Positions 21,541 through 32,694 of a stretch of DNA of 64,000 nt are shown here, piece after piece. This DNA comes from Scolanthus callimorphus (Eukaryota; Cnidaria; Anthozoa; Actiniaria; Edwardsiidae): positions 25,734,624 to 25,798,623 of the forward strand of contig CM066924.1 in NCBI GenBank assembly GCA_033964015.1. The letters are read 5' to 3'. Numbering within the stretch: the first letter of the stretch is position 1; each line of letters begins with the position of its first letter. The position numbers were made by a program, and so were the translations under genes. The notes under the pieces were generated by a model. The model saw nothing but the letters and a program-made list of their open reading frames with translations, did no database searches and was not told where the DNA came from.

Positions 21541-22211
21541 CCTGTGACCATGCTATAGAAAGATTAGTTACTGATGTGAGGATCTGTGCTGAGACATTAA
21601 ACGAAATGAGACAGAAACAGGAAAACTTGGCAAAGGAAAATAATGACAGATTTCAAGGGCTTCAGTTGTCTATCAATGAACTTGTTATGAAGTTTGAGAA
21701 ATATCATACGGAAAGCAATACAAGTATGCAAAGAATTAAAGGGGAAGCTGATGATCAAGTGTGCCAGTTGCACGCAAAAACAAAATCAGTTGTCGAGGAC
21801 ATTAGAGGGAACATTTCATCAACGCGTCAATGGACAGAATCAGAATATTTTAAACTGACAAGAGAATTTGAAGGCCGACTTGAACGGTTTGAGAAACTTA
21901 TTATGACCAGACAGGAGAAGCTAGAATTTAAGGTTAACACTTATCTGGCAAAAGTTGAGAAATTGATAAATGAAGAGAAGGATAAGTATTTCAATCTCTG
22001 GGAACTCAGGCTGAAAGATACAATGTCAGAACAGGAAAAACAGCTGAAACATACATGTGCCACACTTCGGCATGAATATAAACTGGGCTTTAATACTGTA
22101 CACGAAAGTGTTACAAGTTTACAGAAAGTACTTGAGGCAAAGCTGAAACTTGTGGAAGATGACCTTCGCAAGTCTATAAATAATATTTTACGAATGGTGG
22201 TTCTGGTGTAA
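21541..22211 (+). CDS. FAM81A: FAM81-like coiled-coil protein, exon 2 (C-terminal)
   Basis: Codes residues 143-365 and ends at TAA 22209-22211. It is a long charged heptad-rich helix region ending with GFNTVHESVTSLQKVLEAKL, which matches the conserved FAM81 C-terminus. The joined protein would be 365 aa, close to the human FAM81A length. The acceptor is CCATGCACATAG|CC with a poor pyrimidine tract, probably because the fold-back repeat arm ends only about 30 bases upstream. The frame stays open into the repeat on the 5' side, so an alternative start within the repeat cannot be excluded. Confidence 0.88.
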
Positions 22212-22217
22212 TTTGCA

Positions 22218-22263
22218 TGCCAAATTACATACTGCCAAATTACATACTGCCAAATTACATACT
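22218..22263. repeat. 16-bp triplicate after FAM81 stop
   Basis: Three copies of TGCCAAATTACATAC start 7 bases after the stop codon, so they would lie in the 3' untranslated region. No canonical AATAAA poly(A) signal was seen in the next 300 bases. Confidence 0.85.
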
Positions 22264-22609
22264 CCTTAAAGGGGCACTCGCATGCTTGCCTGAAAAGCAA
22301 ATAATTCAAATTGCAATCCAATTCCATCCTCTTGATAATAGATGAAAACACTATAGTTTTGTATTTATTTAACAGCAGTTAAAAGGTCATTCAACAATCC
22401 TGGACTGTTATTTTGGTTATATCCCAGTGAACTTAAATGTATTTTGGTGATTTGAATTAGACTTATTTTTTGACAGGAGATAAAGTTACAACTTTTGAAA
22501 CTGTACAATAGATTATACAAACCTAAGCATTCGACTCTAGCCAAGAGTCTTGATCACAGTGTGTTTTGTCAGGTTGTACAATAATTGAGCGTGTGAGTGC
22601 CCTTTTAAG

Positions 22610-22967
22610 CAGGGATCAAATGGCAATGAGTGTTGGTGATGAGAGTTTTCCCGTTTGATCACGAACTCTCATCGACTCTCATTCACTCTCATCAACTCTC
22701 ATGCACTTTGAACAATTTGAGTTGTTGACCGTTTGATCGCACAGATGAGAGTTTTTCAGTCAGCAGCTGCCACTAAAAGAACTACAGGTTCATTTGGTTC
22801 CTGAACTGCAGGCTTTCCTCTGTGAACAGGCACTGGTTGCTAGTGCTCACGCTGACTCTCATGAACTATCATCACCATTTGATCGCTTCTCGTGAGAGTA
22901 GATGAGAGAGGATGATAGTTGGAACTCTCATTAGCTGTCATCAACTCTCATCACCGTTTGCTCCCTG
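22610..22967. mobile_element. hAT-like miniature element built of ATGAGAGTT units
   Basis: Termini are CAGGGATCAAATGG at the left and the complement of CAGGGAGCAAACGG at the right. Flanks CTTTTAAG and CTTTAGAG are an 8-bp target duplication with two differences, as expected of the hAT superfamily. The interior contains many ATGAGAGTT / AACTCTCAT units in both directions. It lies in or just after the FAM81 3' region. Confidence 0.85.
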
Positions 22968-22997
22968 CTTTAGAGCCTGACATTTTATTATCTTATG

Positions 22998-23264
22998 CAG
23001 GCCCATAGCCAGGGGTTCCCCCCCACCCCCCATGTTACAAAAAGATCCACATTTAAGGGTTTGGAATTGACTGAAAACACTGTTTTAGTGATTAAATGGG
23101 CCAAACAGAAGACTGTGGTCACTTTGGTATACAGCTAGTTTCGTATACTTGCTTGTTCTAGCGAATTTTCACTAGCGGTTTCTGAATAAAAAATAAATGC
23201 ATACCACTTTGGTCCGCTTTTTCTAGATTAGCACCCCCCACAAAAATCCCTGGCTACGGGTCTG
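22998..23264. mobile_element. Miniature element, TIR CAGGCCCATAGCCAGGG
   Basis: The left end is GCAGGCCCATAGCCAGGGG; the right end CCCTGGCTACGGGTCTG is its inverted partner. The interior contains TACCACTTTGGTCCGC and TTTTTCTAGATTAGCACCCC, both found again in the second copy ending at 24488. Confidence 0.75.
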
Positions 23265-23489
23265 CATAGCAATGGTAAATTATTAAAAATGTGGCCAACT
23301 TGTCATCAATTGAAACCCGGATGAGAATTAAATATATTAGTGTCTTAATGCAACTAAATGTTCCCATAGATGCCCATACTGAGGCCAGTTTCAGACATCA
23401 AACTTTTGCAGTGTTGAATCCAATTATTAGAAGTTTCATATGCAGCTTAGAGGACATTTTGTCTTGAGCAAAAGGTAAAACCATATGAA

Positions 23490-24488
23490 CGAGGGGGTGC
23501 GCAAGCAAGGTAGTTTTTGGTTCGGGGTCGTTAATTAATATAAGAAAAATCTAAACTCTGCTAAAATGAACAACTTCATTAGATAGAACAATCTTTTAAC
23601 TTTAAAACGATAATATAACTGATTATCATAGCATAAATTGCGACGCAACGAGAATTGTTTTCCGCAAGCGCAGTCACTTTGGCATACAGCCAGTTTCGGA
23701 TATTTGCTTTCAGTTTTAGTGAATTTTGACTAGCGGCTAATAAATTCATACCACGTTGGTCCGCTTTTTCTAGATTAGCACCCCCCTCAGCACCATTAAG
23801 GCATGGCTCACAAACGAATTGTCATAAATGTAGGGGGTGGTCTAACTCCAGTGATTTCAACTGTTCGGTTATTTAAAGGTTTTTAGCCTGTGTGGGCTTG
23901 AAAAATAAGTAAATTTTGGTTGCTGTTTCTATGACAACTTTAAATGTGATCTTTGAACTCGAAGGTAACGGTTTTTTTAAAAGTGCTCCTGCGGACAGGG
24001 AAAGGCTTTGAATCCTGAAAATGTTTAAGTGCCAATTGACTTAAGTCTGGGTATATATTGTTGATCTAATTGGAAAAGTTGACTTCTTCATTGGGAATCC
24101 TATTTAAGGACAATGTGAAATTCGATACCGTTCGATAACTTCTTATCCATATGTGTTGTGCACCATTTCCAATTAGATTTACAAACACCAAGCTAAGTAT
24201 TATTTTTTCCACTAATTTATTTTTTTGCCTCTTATGAATTTTTCCTGTCAGCAGGGGCAGTTTTTAAAATTCCGTTAAAAATGAGGTTCAAAGGTCACAC
24301 TCCAGGTTGTCATAGAAACGATACTCAAACTTTGTTAAGTTCTGGGTGCTCTGTAACATGAATTAAGTTTCGTAAAGAAATGAGTAAATGCATTAAATAT
24401 AGACCACCCCCTACGCTTTTCCTCCCATAGCCATGCCTTAATAGCACTGAGCCCCCATCCCCCACAAAAATCCCTGGCTACGGGCCTG
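23490..24488. mobile_element. Second copy of the same family, split by a nested element
   Basis: The right terminus CCCTGGCTACGGGCCTG (to 24488) and the interior blocks match the copy at 22998-23264. The left edge is approximate. Its GCACCCCC block is interrupted at 23787 by the 662-bp element and resumes after 24449. Confidence 0.6.
23788..24449. mobile_element. 662-bp nested hAT-like element, TIR CAGCACCATTAAGGC
   Basis: Ends are CAGCACCATTAAGGCATGGC and the complement of CAGTGCTATTAAGGCATGGC. Flanks ACCCCCCT and AGCCCCCA agree at six of eight positions. A second member starts at 27742. No ORF of note. Confidence 0.75.
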
Positions 24489-24619
24489 GAACTTGATAGT
24501 GTATCGTTGGTTTTAACATTACCTTGACTTATTCATGTATTATTGTCTATTCTAGGACTCCTTCATTGTTTTGATTAAAGATTTTAATTCAAACGAGGCG
24601 GTTAGGAGTCATAATAGTC

Positions 24620-25200
24620 AACATACAATGCTCGGTACCCGAATGCGTCTTCCGCGCCACATGCACTTGCGGCCTAGCGGTCGACTACACAGACCACGTC
24701 ATCCGTGACGTCATCATCAACGGTTTGTACGATACTGACATCAGGAGAGAGGTGCTAGGAATCGAGAACATCCTCGCGAAACCCATTAACGAAGTCATCG
24801 CGCTGGTCGAAGGTAAAGAGATGGCACGTAACGCCTTCCCCTCCTCTGCCATGTCGTCACTCCAGCCCCAGATATCGCCACGAACTCCAGCCACTACCGC
24901 CCCCTCACCTATCGACCGGGCAAGGGAAGCACTATGCCCGGACTGCAATCAGGCATTCAAGGTCTTTAGGGAAGGGACCAGGTGATGGAATGAGAAACCA
25001 CACCAGATGTGCATCGACTGCTATCGAGCCAATCGCCGCAGAAAGCGCCAACAATGCCAAACCCCACAGCGCCCGCCCCAGGCCCCTAAACCAGCAGTCC
25101 ATGCAATGGAGCCCGAACCTATCTCTCAAATCGCGTTGCTACAGACCAACAGCCCAACGCCTCTCGCGCAGAGAGCCACGCTCAGGCACCAGACACCCAC
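24620..25200 (+). pseudogene. Gag-like remnant of a Ty3/gypsy-type retrotransposon
   Basis: The plus strand from about 24665 codes a gag-like helical segment (HVIRDVIINGLYDTDIRRE, then a K-x-R-rich stretch) followed by a zinc-knuckle-like C-x2-C pair (CPDC near 24937 and CIDC near 25012). Frame changes and an in-frame stop (about 24983) break it. Base composition (GC about 60 percent) is clearly richer than the surroundings, a sign of separate origin. It is described as a decayed element; no joined protein is given. Confidence 0.7.
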
Positions 25201-25204
25201 GCTA

Positions 25205-25651
25205 CTATCACTAGAATGGATCATCACATCTTCTCTTATAAGGGAGAATGGAGAAGGGCCCGCCACCGCGACCACCCCCGGGCCGCTGGCGCTACACGAG
25301 AGCCCCCCAGGGGTTGCCGTCCTCGGGAGACGGGTACAACCGCAGGTTTGACGCCGTCTTAGCGGAATTCGAGCGTAAAGAACGCTGTAACGACGACACG
25401 GTACACCTACGACAGCGACTAGAGGAACACTGGTGGAGGACGATCGACTTCCTTACCCGCGTAGGCCAAGCAGGCATCGTCCTCTACCCCGACAAGTTCC
25501 AGTTCGCCGGAGAGGTGTCGACTTTGCCGGCTTCCCGCGAGTAGCAGGCCACACCATCGAACCGCTGCCAAAGTGCCTCGACGCAGTCAGAGACTTCCCG
25601 TCGCCGAACAGCACCACCGACATCAGAAGCTGGTTTGGCCTTGTAAATCAG
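25205..25651 (+). pseudogene. Reverse-transcriptase remnant, gypsy-type pol
   Basis: Several frames each hold part of a Ty3/gypsy reverse transcriptase C-terminal region: a segment around TIDFLTRVGQAGIVLYPDKF (plus, about 25445-25504) and, in another frame, TDIRSWFGLVNQ (about 25619-25651). At least two frameshifts separate them. It is broken immediately after the GLVNQ block by an insertion. Confidence 0.75.
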
Positions 25652-26596
25652 TTTATTGGTTTATCAGTCTTGTTTATTAGCTTTGCCCGAGGGCTGGGAA
25701 ATCTTCACAGAGCGCGAGGCTCCAATTACGAGGTTCCCTGGTCAGTGTGGTGGGTTAGTAAGTTGTAAGCCCTGCACTGAGGTTGGGCAACTTCCGACGT
25801 CCTCGTGGTTCTTTAACGTCCCTCTGGTTCAGGTAAAGGACGGACCATTTGATACTTGATGGGGGGGGGGGGGGGGGGGGTGGGGGGGCTGATTCCCCAA
25901 AAAAATATCGAGCAAGCCTCTGACCTAGAAAAAAAATAACGCGCAAGCAAAGCTGGTGCCGAAAAAAAATCGAACAAGCTCACTCTAAAACTCTCTCCTG
26001 ATTTCTGTTTTTTTAGGGAACCTGATGCCTTTGTAAACAAAGTGTTTTTTGGTCGGCTCGCGCTGCGCGCTCGCCACCTACAACACTAAATAACTTTACT
26101 AGCTTTGGGCGCATAAAAAGCGGATGCTGTGGTGTAGCATTTGCAAACTAAAAATCGTACTGGGCTATGATTAATTTTGGAAAATTTCTATGATTTTTTT
26201 TCAATAAGAATTTCATTGACCTCGTAGTTTGATTTTCAAAATCAGAATCCTGAAACCAAACATCTTCATAGTAGCGAAAATCTTTCATCCTGATCGGATG
26301 CTATAGCATACCAATTTCGCAAATGCTAACATAACAGGAGATCTTGAAATCGTAATTTATTGAAGGGATCAATAGTCGTTTTGACGGCGAAATAATTTAA
26401 GTGATATCTCAAATCAAAAAATTAAAAGAAATATCCGGAAAAAAAAAATCGAGCACAGTCACGTTCTAGGAAAAAAAATTCGAGCAGCAAGACTGGACGC
26501 GAAAAAGTATCGAGCCAAAATAATTAGCCACTCCCCCCATCAAATATCAAATGGTCCGTCCCTTAGTGTAGTGTATGTGAGTGTAGTGTATGTGAG
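25652..26596. mobile_element. Insertion that splits the gypsy pol
   Basis: The pol reading stops at 25651 and resumes at 26597. Within the insert, 25834-26565 is a miniature element with inverted ends TAAAGGACGGACCATTTGAT and the complement of TAAGGGACGGACCATTTGAT, next to a run of 20 G. A related GTGGACCATT terminus recurs at 40739 and 41706. The remaining 180 bp on the left of it are unassigned. Confidence 0.75.
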
Positions 26597-27741
26597 GTCT
26601 CCAATTATTCACAGCTGCGCGACGTCATGGCGCCCTCAAGCCATTCCTCAGCCCCGCCAACAATTCACGTGGTCCCTTGAACTAGAAGACGCTTTTCGAG
26701 CTTCAAAGAAGCCATTGTCAAGGTCATCCGCCAGGGCGTTGAGATCTACGACCTCAATAAGTGAACCTGCCTCCGCCCCGACTGGTTATGAAGCATGCAG
26801 GCTGTCTGACCCCTGTAATGGTCCAAGCGCGGAATCGGCTACTTCCTCTGCAACAACATTGCAGTTGCTCCTCGGGCGTCCCTGACTGTTGCGCCGGGGG
26901 TTGGCGAATCACAGTGGCTGGCTCGCGGTTCCTGAATTCGGCCGAGCAGCGCTATGCGGCCATCGAAGGCGAAGCCCTCGCCGTTGCTTGGGGCCTGCAG
27001 CAGACGCGCTACTTCACCCACGGTGTGAAGACTTGATTATTGTCACTGACCACAAGCCCTTGACGAAGATCTTCGGGGACCGCACCCTGGATGAGATCAC
27101 CAACTCTCGCTTGTTCCTCCTGAAACATACACTACCCTGGAGGTTCGAAATCATACATTTGCCTGGGAAAAGCAACCACACCGCCGATGCAGCCTCCAGG
27201 AGTCAAAGGCCCCCCCCCCCCCCCCCCATTGGTTCACCGAGCTTCCCTGACGCCGCAGAGTCGGCATTGATGGCCACGATACGACGTGGCGCCAAAGAGC
27301 TCGGCATCATATCCTGGTCCCTCCTCGCGCACGAGACAGCTGCCGATGCATCCCTAGGCCGCCTCCTACCATCAATAGATCAAGGAGCACAGCACCTCGA
27401 CAGCGCAGATGCCGAACTCGGGAGTTCCCGCCGCATATATGAGTCGTACACAGAAGACGGAGTCCTCCTGTACAAGGACCGCGTTCTGGCCCCCCCGTCT
27501 CTCCGCGATACAGTCCTACAGCACCTCCATGCCGCGCACCAAGGTGCTTCCACGATGGAACAGTGCGCCCGTGCCATCGTTTACTGGTCAGCATGTCGAA
27601 GGATATCCATGAAGTAAGAAAACCATGTACATGACTGTAACCGGAACGCCACGTCACAAGTCGCAACACCCCCATTGCATCCTCGCCACCGGTCCACTCC
27701 ATTCGAAGAAATCTTCGCCGATTTCTTCGACTACCACGGAT
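26597..27741 (+). pseudogene. RNase H / integrase-start remnant of the same gypsy pol
   Basis: Recognisable are the RNase H region (AGSRFLNSAEQRYAAIEGEA in one frame; IIVTDHKPLTKIFGDRTLDE in another) and the HLPGK...TADAASR end of RNase H, followed by the H-x3-H zinc segment of integrase (HLHAAHQG). Frameshifts and stops interrupt it. It is truncated at 27741 by the next element, so there is no integrase core and no LTR. Confidence 0.8.
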
Positions 27742-28144
27742 CAGCACCATTAAGGCAAGCTGACAAAAGAATTGTCATAAAACCTAGGGGATGGTCTAAT
27801 CCAGTACTTTCAACTGTCATTCTAGTTATTCTAGTTTGTCTAGTATTCCACCGCCTGTGGGGGGTGGAAAAATAAGTAAATTTTGGATGCTGTTTCTATG
27901 ACAACTTCAAATGTGACCTTTGAACTCGAAGATGACGTTTTTTTAAAAAGTGCTCTGTGGGTAGGAAAGGCTTAAATCCTGAAAATGTTTAAGTGTCAAG
28001 TGGCTGAAGCCTGGGTATATATTGTTGATCTCATTGGAAAAGTTCGACTTTTATTTGGAATCCTATTTTAGGACAACCTGAAATTCGATACCCTTCGATA
28101 CCCTTTTATCCATATGTGTTGTGCACCATTTCCAATTAGACTTA
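27742..28144. mobile_element. Second copy of the CAGCACCATTAAGGC element, 5' part
   Basis: Starts CAGCACCATTAAGGC and follows the 662-bp copy (TATATTGTTGATCT, GTGCACCATTTCCAATTAGA). It is interrupted at about 28144; the homologous sequence (AACACCAAG ... TAAGTAT) resumes near 30117. Confidence 0.7.
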
Positions 28145-28373
28145 ATATAGATTTAGCCACTGGCTAAAAGCGGAGCTCCTGGTTATAAAATTTCTGTGTG
28201 AATGAAAGGGATTCCCATGTGTACATGGTTTACATGGTTGCTTTAGAGTCTTCCCTTCACGAGATATTAATTTTTCAAGCATAGATGACGTCATCGATGA
28301 CATCATATCACGTGACCACTTCATTTCGCTCATCTAGTGACCTAGACTACACTACCAAAGTTTGGTTGTTTTA

Positions 28374-29429
28374 TAGCCTGAGTATCAGGACCCTCCCCCT
28401 CCTCGAAAAAAAATGAGAGAAGGAGGGAGGAGGGCCTGACACAAATGCATTCAAAAGTTCATATTCAACATTCAGAATCTGAATGCTGCGCTGATTGGCC
28501 AAAAGACAAAGGGACGCGTCACGTGAGTTAAACCGGAAGCGAAACTTGAAGCGTTTTGCTCGTTCGAGTACAAGCCGCGATGGAGAGAGGAATCTTTCGG
28601 GAACACGAACGCAAATATTTAATAAATTCGTCCATTCAAATTCGGAATATGGACGAAAGAGAGTTTGACGATGATGTAGAGTCTGGAATACAGTTTTTTC
28701 CTGCTATACAAGTAAAAGAAGAGCAGACCGCGTGCCTCAAATTCTAGTAGTTTTGCCAACTGCTTTTGACAAACGCTAATTTATCAACGCCGATGCTGTA
28801 CGCTAGCTTCTGGCTTTAATTAGAAAGATGAGAGAAGACCCTTGCGAGTATCGTTACTAGGCCCGAAAGCAGCAAGTCTCGCTAAAAGCTAAGGGAATTT
28901 CGGCATCCCTCGAAGATCAACGATAACAAAGAAATCCTGCTCGGAAGCGCTACATTTTCTCCTAGCTCAGGCTAAAATTGTTCCCGCAGGATTTCGGCAG
29001 CTTTCGCTAGAAAAAACGGTCCTTTGAGCTCGTGATAAGCTTATGCAGTTCTGTAGTAGAATTTCCTTGCGGAATTCCTGCACACATCGAGACCCGCTCG
29101 CCGAAGTTCCCACGCAGTCCACACTTTCAAACAGGTTTCCCAAAATAACCGATCGAGTTCCAAGCTTTCCAGATACTTTTGTTGGAGAAAATAAGTGTAC
29201 TGATCCGGATTTGTGCCATATTTAATAAGCTTGATCTTTTACAAACGAAAGAAGCAAGCAAGCTCGTTTTGGTTTGGTTCAGGGAAACGTACTTGAGCGA
29301 GACAATAGGCGATGACAGCTGACGACAATTTTTGATATGATTTGACAGCCGCCTTGAAGGGGGCGGAATTCTATTTTTCCTCTCTCATTTTTTCACAGAA
29401 AAATAAAATTCCGCCTGATACTCAGGCTA
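28374..29429. mobile_element. Mutator-like element with exact 9-bp target duplication
   Basis: Termini TAGCCTGAGTATCAGG are perfectly inverted (28374-28389 and 29414-29429). The flanks GTTGTTTTA (28365-28373 and 29430-29438) are identical 9-bp duplications, the hallmark length for Mutator-like elements. It is 1056 bp, too short for a transposase, and carries a RecQ-type helicase fragment. Confidence 0.88.
28580..28783 (+). pseudogene. 5' fragment of a RecQ-type DNA helicase
   Basis: From the ATG at 28580 the frame codes an acidic leader, then the Q-motif-like VKEEQTACLKF. A stop follows at 28745, and just after it VVLPTAFDK is readable, matching the RecQ Walker A form (V)VLPTGFGKS with three key glycine/serine positions altered. 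It is therefore a non-functional start of a helicase gene. The rest of the helicase (DEAH and later motifs) is absent. Confidence 0.65.
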
Positions 29430-30239
29430 GTTGTTTTAGAGTCTTCCCTTCACGAGATATAAATTTTCAAGCATAGATGACGTCATCGCTGACGTCATAT
29501 CACGAGACCATCTCATTTCGCTCATCGGTGACCTAGACTACACCCAAGTTAGTTTTGGTTGTTTTAAAGTCTTCCCTTCACGAGATATTGATTTTTCAAG
29601 CATAGATGACGTCATATCAATGAATCACTTGTCATTTTTGCCGAATGCACTTGGGAGGACTGGGTCGAGTCGCGCGGGCTAGCTGTGGGCCCAAATCAAT
29701 GGCGGACAGATCCAGAACTCGAGTCTCTGTGATTCCTGCAAGTTTTCATTCAAGATTTCACAGTTTTCTTGCTACATTTGCCGAAATTCTTATCAAAAGA
29801 GGATCTCCTGTCACTCCCTTATAAGGTAAATGATTCCAAATATGGTTTGGCCGTGAGGTGTTGAAAAACGACAATTTTTGGGTTGGAGATTGTTTCATAT
29901 GTCATCGATGACGTCACATCACGTGTCCGTGTTACAGCACCCCCCTTGTGGCATAGACAAAATATCCCAAGTATGGTGTCTTAGCATGTTTCCTTGAGGA
30001 GATATATTTTTTTTCTTTGCATGCCACAGGGTTCCCATGTGTACACGGACGGACGGACGGCGTACGCTATATAGTATACTATACGTTTTTCCCTTAGGTA
30101 TGGTGCTCCGCTAAAAACACCAAGGTAAGTATCATTTTTGATTGATTAAAGATTTAATGCAAATGAGGAGGTTTTTCTTGATATCTAACAGCTGCACATG
30201 ATCATATACAAGGGACTTGCTATTTCGGGTACTAACAAT

Positions 30240-30600
30240 GCATCCTGGAGCAACTCACTTCAATCTTGAAGAAAATGTACAAAGAGACGACTGCCTGAAT
30301 TCGTGTTGCTGTGATAGTGGGTTAGGGTAACGTTGCGGTGCTGGGAAGATGAGTGCCATTGAAGTGTTAAAATGGAACTTGTACGCAGATGATGTGGTAA
30401 TGTCTTGCACAAGTGTTAGTGCATGAAGCCGAGATTCTAACGACGCTGACGAATGTCATCAATGACACATGCAAAGCGGTTTGGTCTGTTAGGGCTAAGA
30501 CGAAAACGCAAGTATTCAACTGTAATGTACTGGCGAAATCAACCAACCCTGTTTAGTAATCTGTTTCCATTGAGAACGTAAGGAGAGGGTCCACAATAGG
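30240..30600 (+). pseudogene. LINE reverse-transcriptase fragment with YADD box
   Basis: LYADDVVMSC at 30379-30408 is the catalytic YxDD box of a non-LTR reverse transcriptase; a frame-shifted continuation reads EAEILTTLTNVI and a K-T-K-x-x-V-F-N motif near 30515, the usual next block. Stops and shifts show decay. Family within LINEs is not determined. Confidence 0.7.
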
Positions 30601-30719
30601 TTTTTCGGGACTGGGCCTTTTTCGGGAAAGCGACAAAAAAGCAGGCGATCGCGAGATTCGGGATTCCGATTGTTCGCGGGATGCGGGATCTTCATAATTC
30701 AATGCGCGGGGTTAGGGTT

Positions 30720-30935
30720 AGGTTTTGGTTATTTTGGGTGATCTTAGGTTATCTTGTGTCCAAGTAACCAGTCACTAGTTACCTTATAGTCACGAATTAT
30801 ATAGAGTCACGAGTAACCTAATTACGACTTATATTAGAGTCACGAGTAACCTTAGAGTCACGAGTAAACTTAGAGTCACGAGTTACCTACGAGTCACGGG
30901 TTATATTAGAGTGTAACATTCAGTGTTATTGTACA
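30720..30935. repeat. Short AGTCACGAGTAACCT repeats
   Basis: AGAGTCACGAGTAAC and variants occur about eight times between 30770 and 30930, and again at 31300. Irregular spacing. No gene. Confidence 0.8.
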
Positions 30936-30997
30936 GCGGTCATTACCCTTAGTGCGCATGCTCGTACTGGACATCGTGGTCTGAACGTCCGCCATGT

Positions 30998-31219
30998 CAT
31001 TCTCGTACCAGAGCTCCCCGGCTCACTCGTCACTTCGCAGGGGAGGCTCTGGGGACATCCAATTGAGGGCCGTCGCTGATTGGCTCATTTTGAACGTTGG
31101 AGCATGCGCTGAAAGGTATTTCTCTCAGCGGCTCTGTATCAAATCTCGCGCATGCGTCAGTGGCTGTCACCAGAGCCCCCCCGCGAGGTTACGAGCCGGG
31201 GAGCTCTGGGAAGAGAATG
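30998..31219. mobile_element. 222-bp Mutator-like MITE, exact 9-bp target duplication
   Basis: Ends CATTCTCGTACCAGAGCTCC and GGAGCTCTGGGAAGAGAATG are inverted. The flanks CCGCCATGT (30989-30997 and 31220-31228) are identical. A second member lies in the opposite orientation at 52382-52591. Confidence 0.9.
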
Positions 31220-31610
31220 CCGCCATGTTGACTTGAGTTGAGTAAATCTATTTGTTATGACTAGTTCAGGTCTTCTTTCTGACTTTAATAAGAATATTAC
31301 ATAGAGTCACGAGTTCTCTAAGAATCACGTCGTTCATTTTAGTTAGGCCTACGGCGAACATCAACGTCGAACTTCAGTCGCTCTTCCTCTGTCGAACCTT
31401 CATTTCCTTTTCATAGGCCGCGCTAATTATACTTTATAATCAAAACTTTCTATTGAATGAATGAATGACTCGTTTATTATACCTCTTGCAGTGTTTGTGG
31501 CACTGAATTGCAGGTACAGGCCAAGTAATTACATATCAACATTTAAATATTGGGCAAATTTGTTAGTAGCCAGGTGGCAAAGCGGTCAGTATTCGTACTT
31601 TTTGTTGTTA

Positions 31611-31863
31611 CAGCCGATTGCGTTTGAGCGTTCTACCCTAACAGTTCGCATGTTGTGTTTGAACGTTTGAAAGTTGCGTTTCTAGGATGAAACGAGACGT
31701 TTCTATGGCGAACCAAGAGTTCTGTTCTCTCTGATTGGTCAGTGAAAAATACACATGGTGGTTGCCCTTGGAAACGTCCGACTTTTTGTCTCACAACGCA
31801 ACTTTCAAACGTTCAACGTAACGTGCGAACTGTTAGGGTAAAACGCTCAAACGCAATCGGCTG
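31611..31863. mobile_element. 253-bp MITE flanked by TA
   Basis: CAGCCGATTGCGTTTGAGCG at the left is perfectly inverted at the right, and similarity continues for about 40 bases. TA lies on both sides. Centre contains ordinary sequence with a CCAAT-like ATTGG. Tc1/mariner-type origin is possible from the TA flanks. Confidence 0.85.
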
Positions 31864-32061
31864 TATCATTATTGTTTCGGATTTGAACGGCGCGACTCTG
31901 GCACGACGTTCTGCGTCAAACCGTAGGTTTGTAGAAGCACAGCTTTTTTGTACTTACCTTTCATAACAATCGGGGCAAATAGCATAGATTTAAGTTAAGT
32001 GCGTGTTATGGGGACATACAGAGAAATAAATTTCTAGAAAACACAGTGCGACGATTTATGA

Positions 32062-32150
32062 ACATCCAGTGGTGTACTAGGGCACACGCTGCACGATTAT
32101 GTGCGGTGAGGACTGGGTGCGACTCCCAGCTGGGTTATAAATTGTGGCTG
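32062..32150 (+). mobile_element. tRNA-derived SINE head
   Basis: AGTGGTGTACTAGGG resembles a pol III A box and GGGTGCGACTCCCAGC a B box (consensus GGTTCGANTCC), spaced as in a tRNA gene but without a cloverleaf acceptor stem. A related copy in the opposite orientation lies at 52795-52875. Confidence 0.6.
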
Positions 32151-32694
32151 TGAAGGATATCTGCTGGCGAGCTGCTATAAAACATTTATCGGCATATATC
32201 GGTAATACATGTATATATATATATATAGTATATAGCGAGTTGTAGCGTGGTATTTAAAAGAGACGATAAGAGATATATGTACTAGGCGTCTTAACACTAT
32301 TTCGACGTGGATTTAAAGGGTTTATGTCATGATTTTAGGGTTCAGTTAGTTTAAATACAGTCAAATTCATAAGAAATGAGCAAAAAACCGTCTATCTTTT
32401 TCAAACAACATTCTACTGCCAGATAAACAAGAAATTGAAGTATTTTTTGTGGTTATCGAGCAGATTGGAATTGGATTACGATGTCGATATACTTTTGATT
32501 TCTTACCGGGCTGAACAGTTTTCAAACTAAGAAATCTGATAGCATGTGTATACAATCTTACGTAAGAGTGTCTATATACACGTATAAAGTGCAAATTAAT
32601 AGTGAGTATTTAATATATTTCTCAAACCTTTATAGAATTACGAGTAGAATTACTCTGGAATTTTAGATCCAGTAAAGTTAAGGTAAAGAAGCCG

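Larger units (their letters stand above)
28145..30115. mobile_element. 2-kb element, TIR near AAGCGGAGC(T/A)CC, with internal direct repeats
   Basis: Left end contains CTAAAAGCGGAGCTCC, right end GGTGCTCCGCTAAAA. Inside are three copies of a block with TTCCCTTCACGAGATAT and AAGCATAGATGACGTCAT. The right part has the GGACGGACGGACGG run next to CGTACGCTATATAG. It is itself split by the Mutator-like element at 28374. No transposase. Confidence 0.65.

Noticed and set aside
21248..21547. 99-codon frame of KHHKMHHK type
   Set aside because: It is a translation of the AAAAGGCATC minisatellite.
32062..32150. tRNA gene
   Set aside because: A- and B-box-like motifs are present but no acceptor stem or cloverleaf can be drawn; it is called a SINE.
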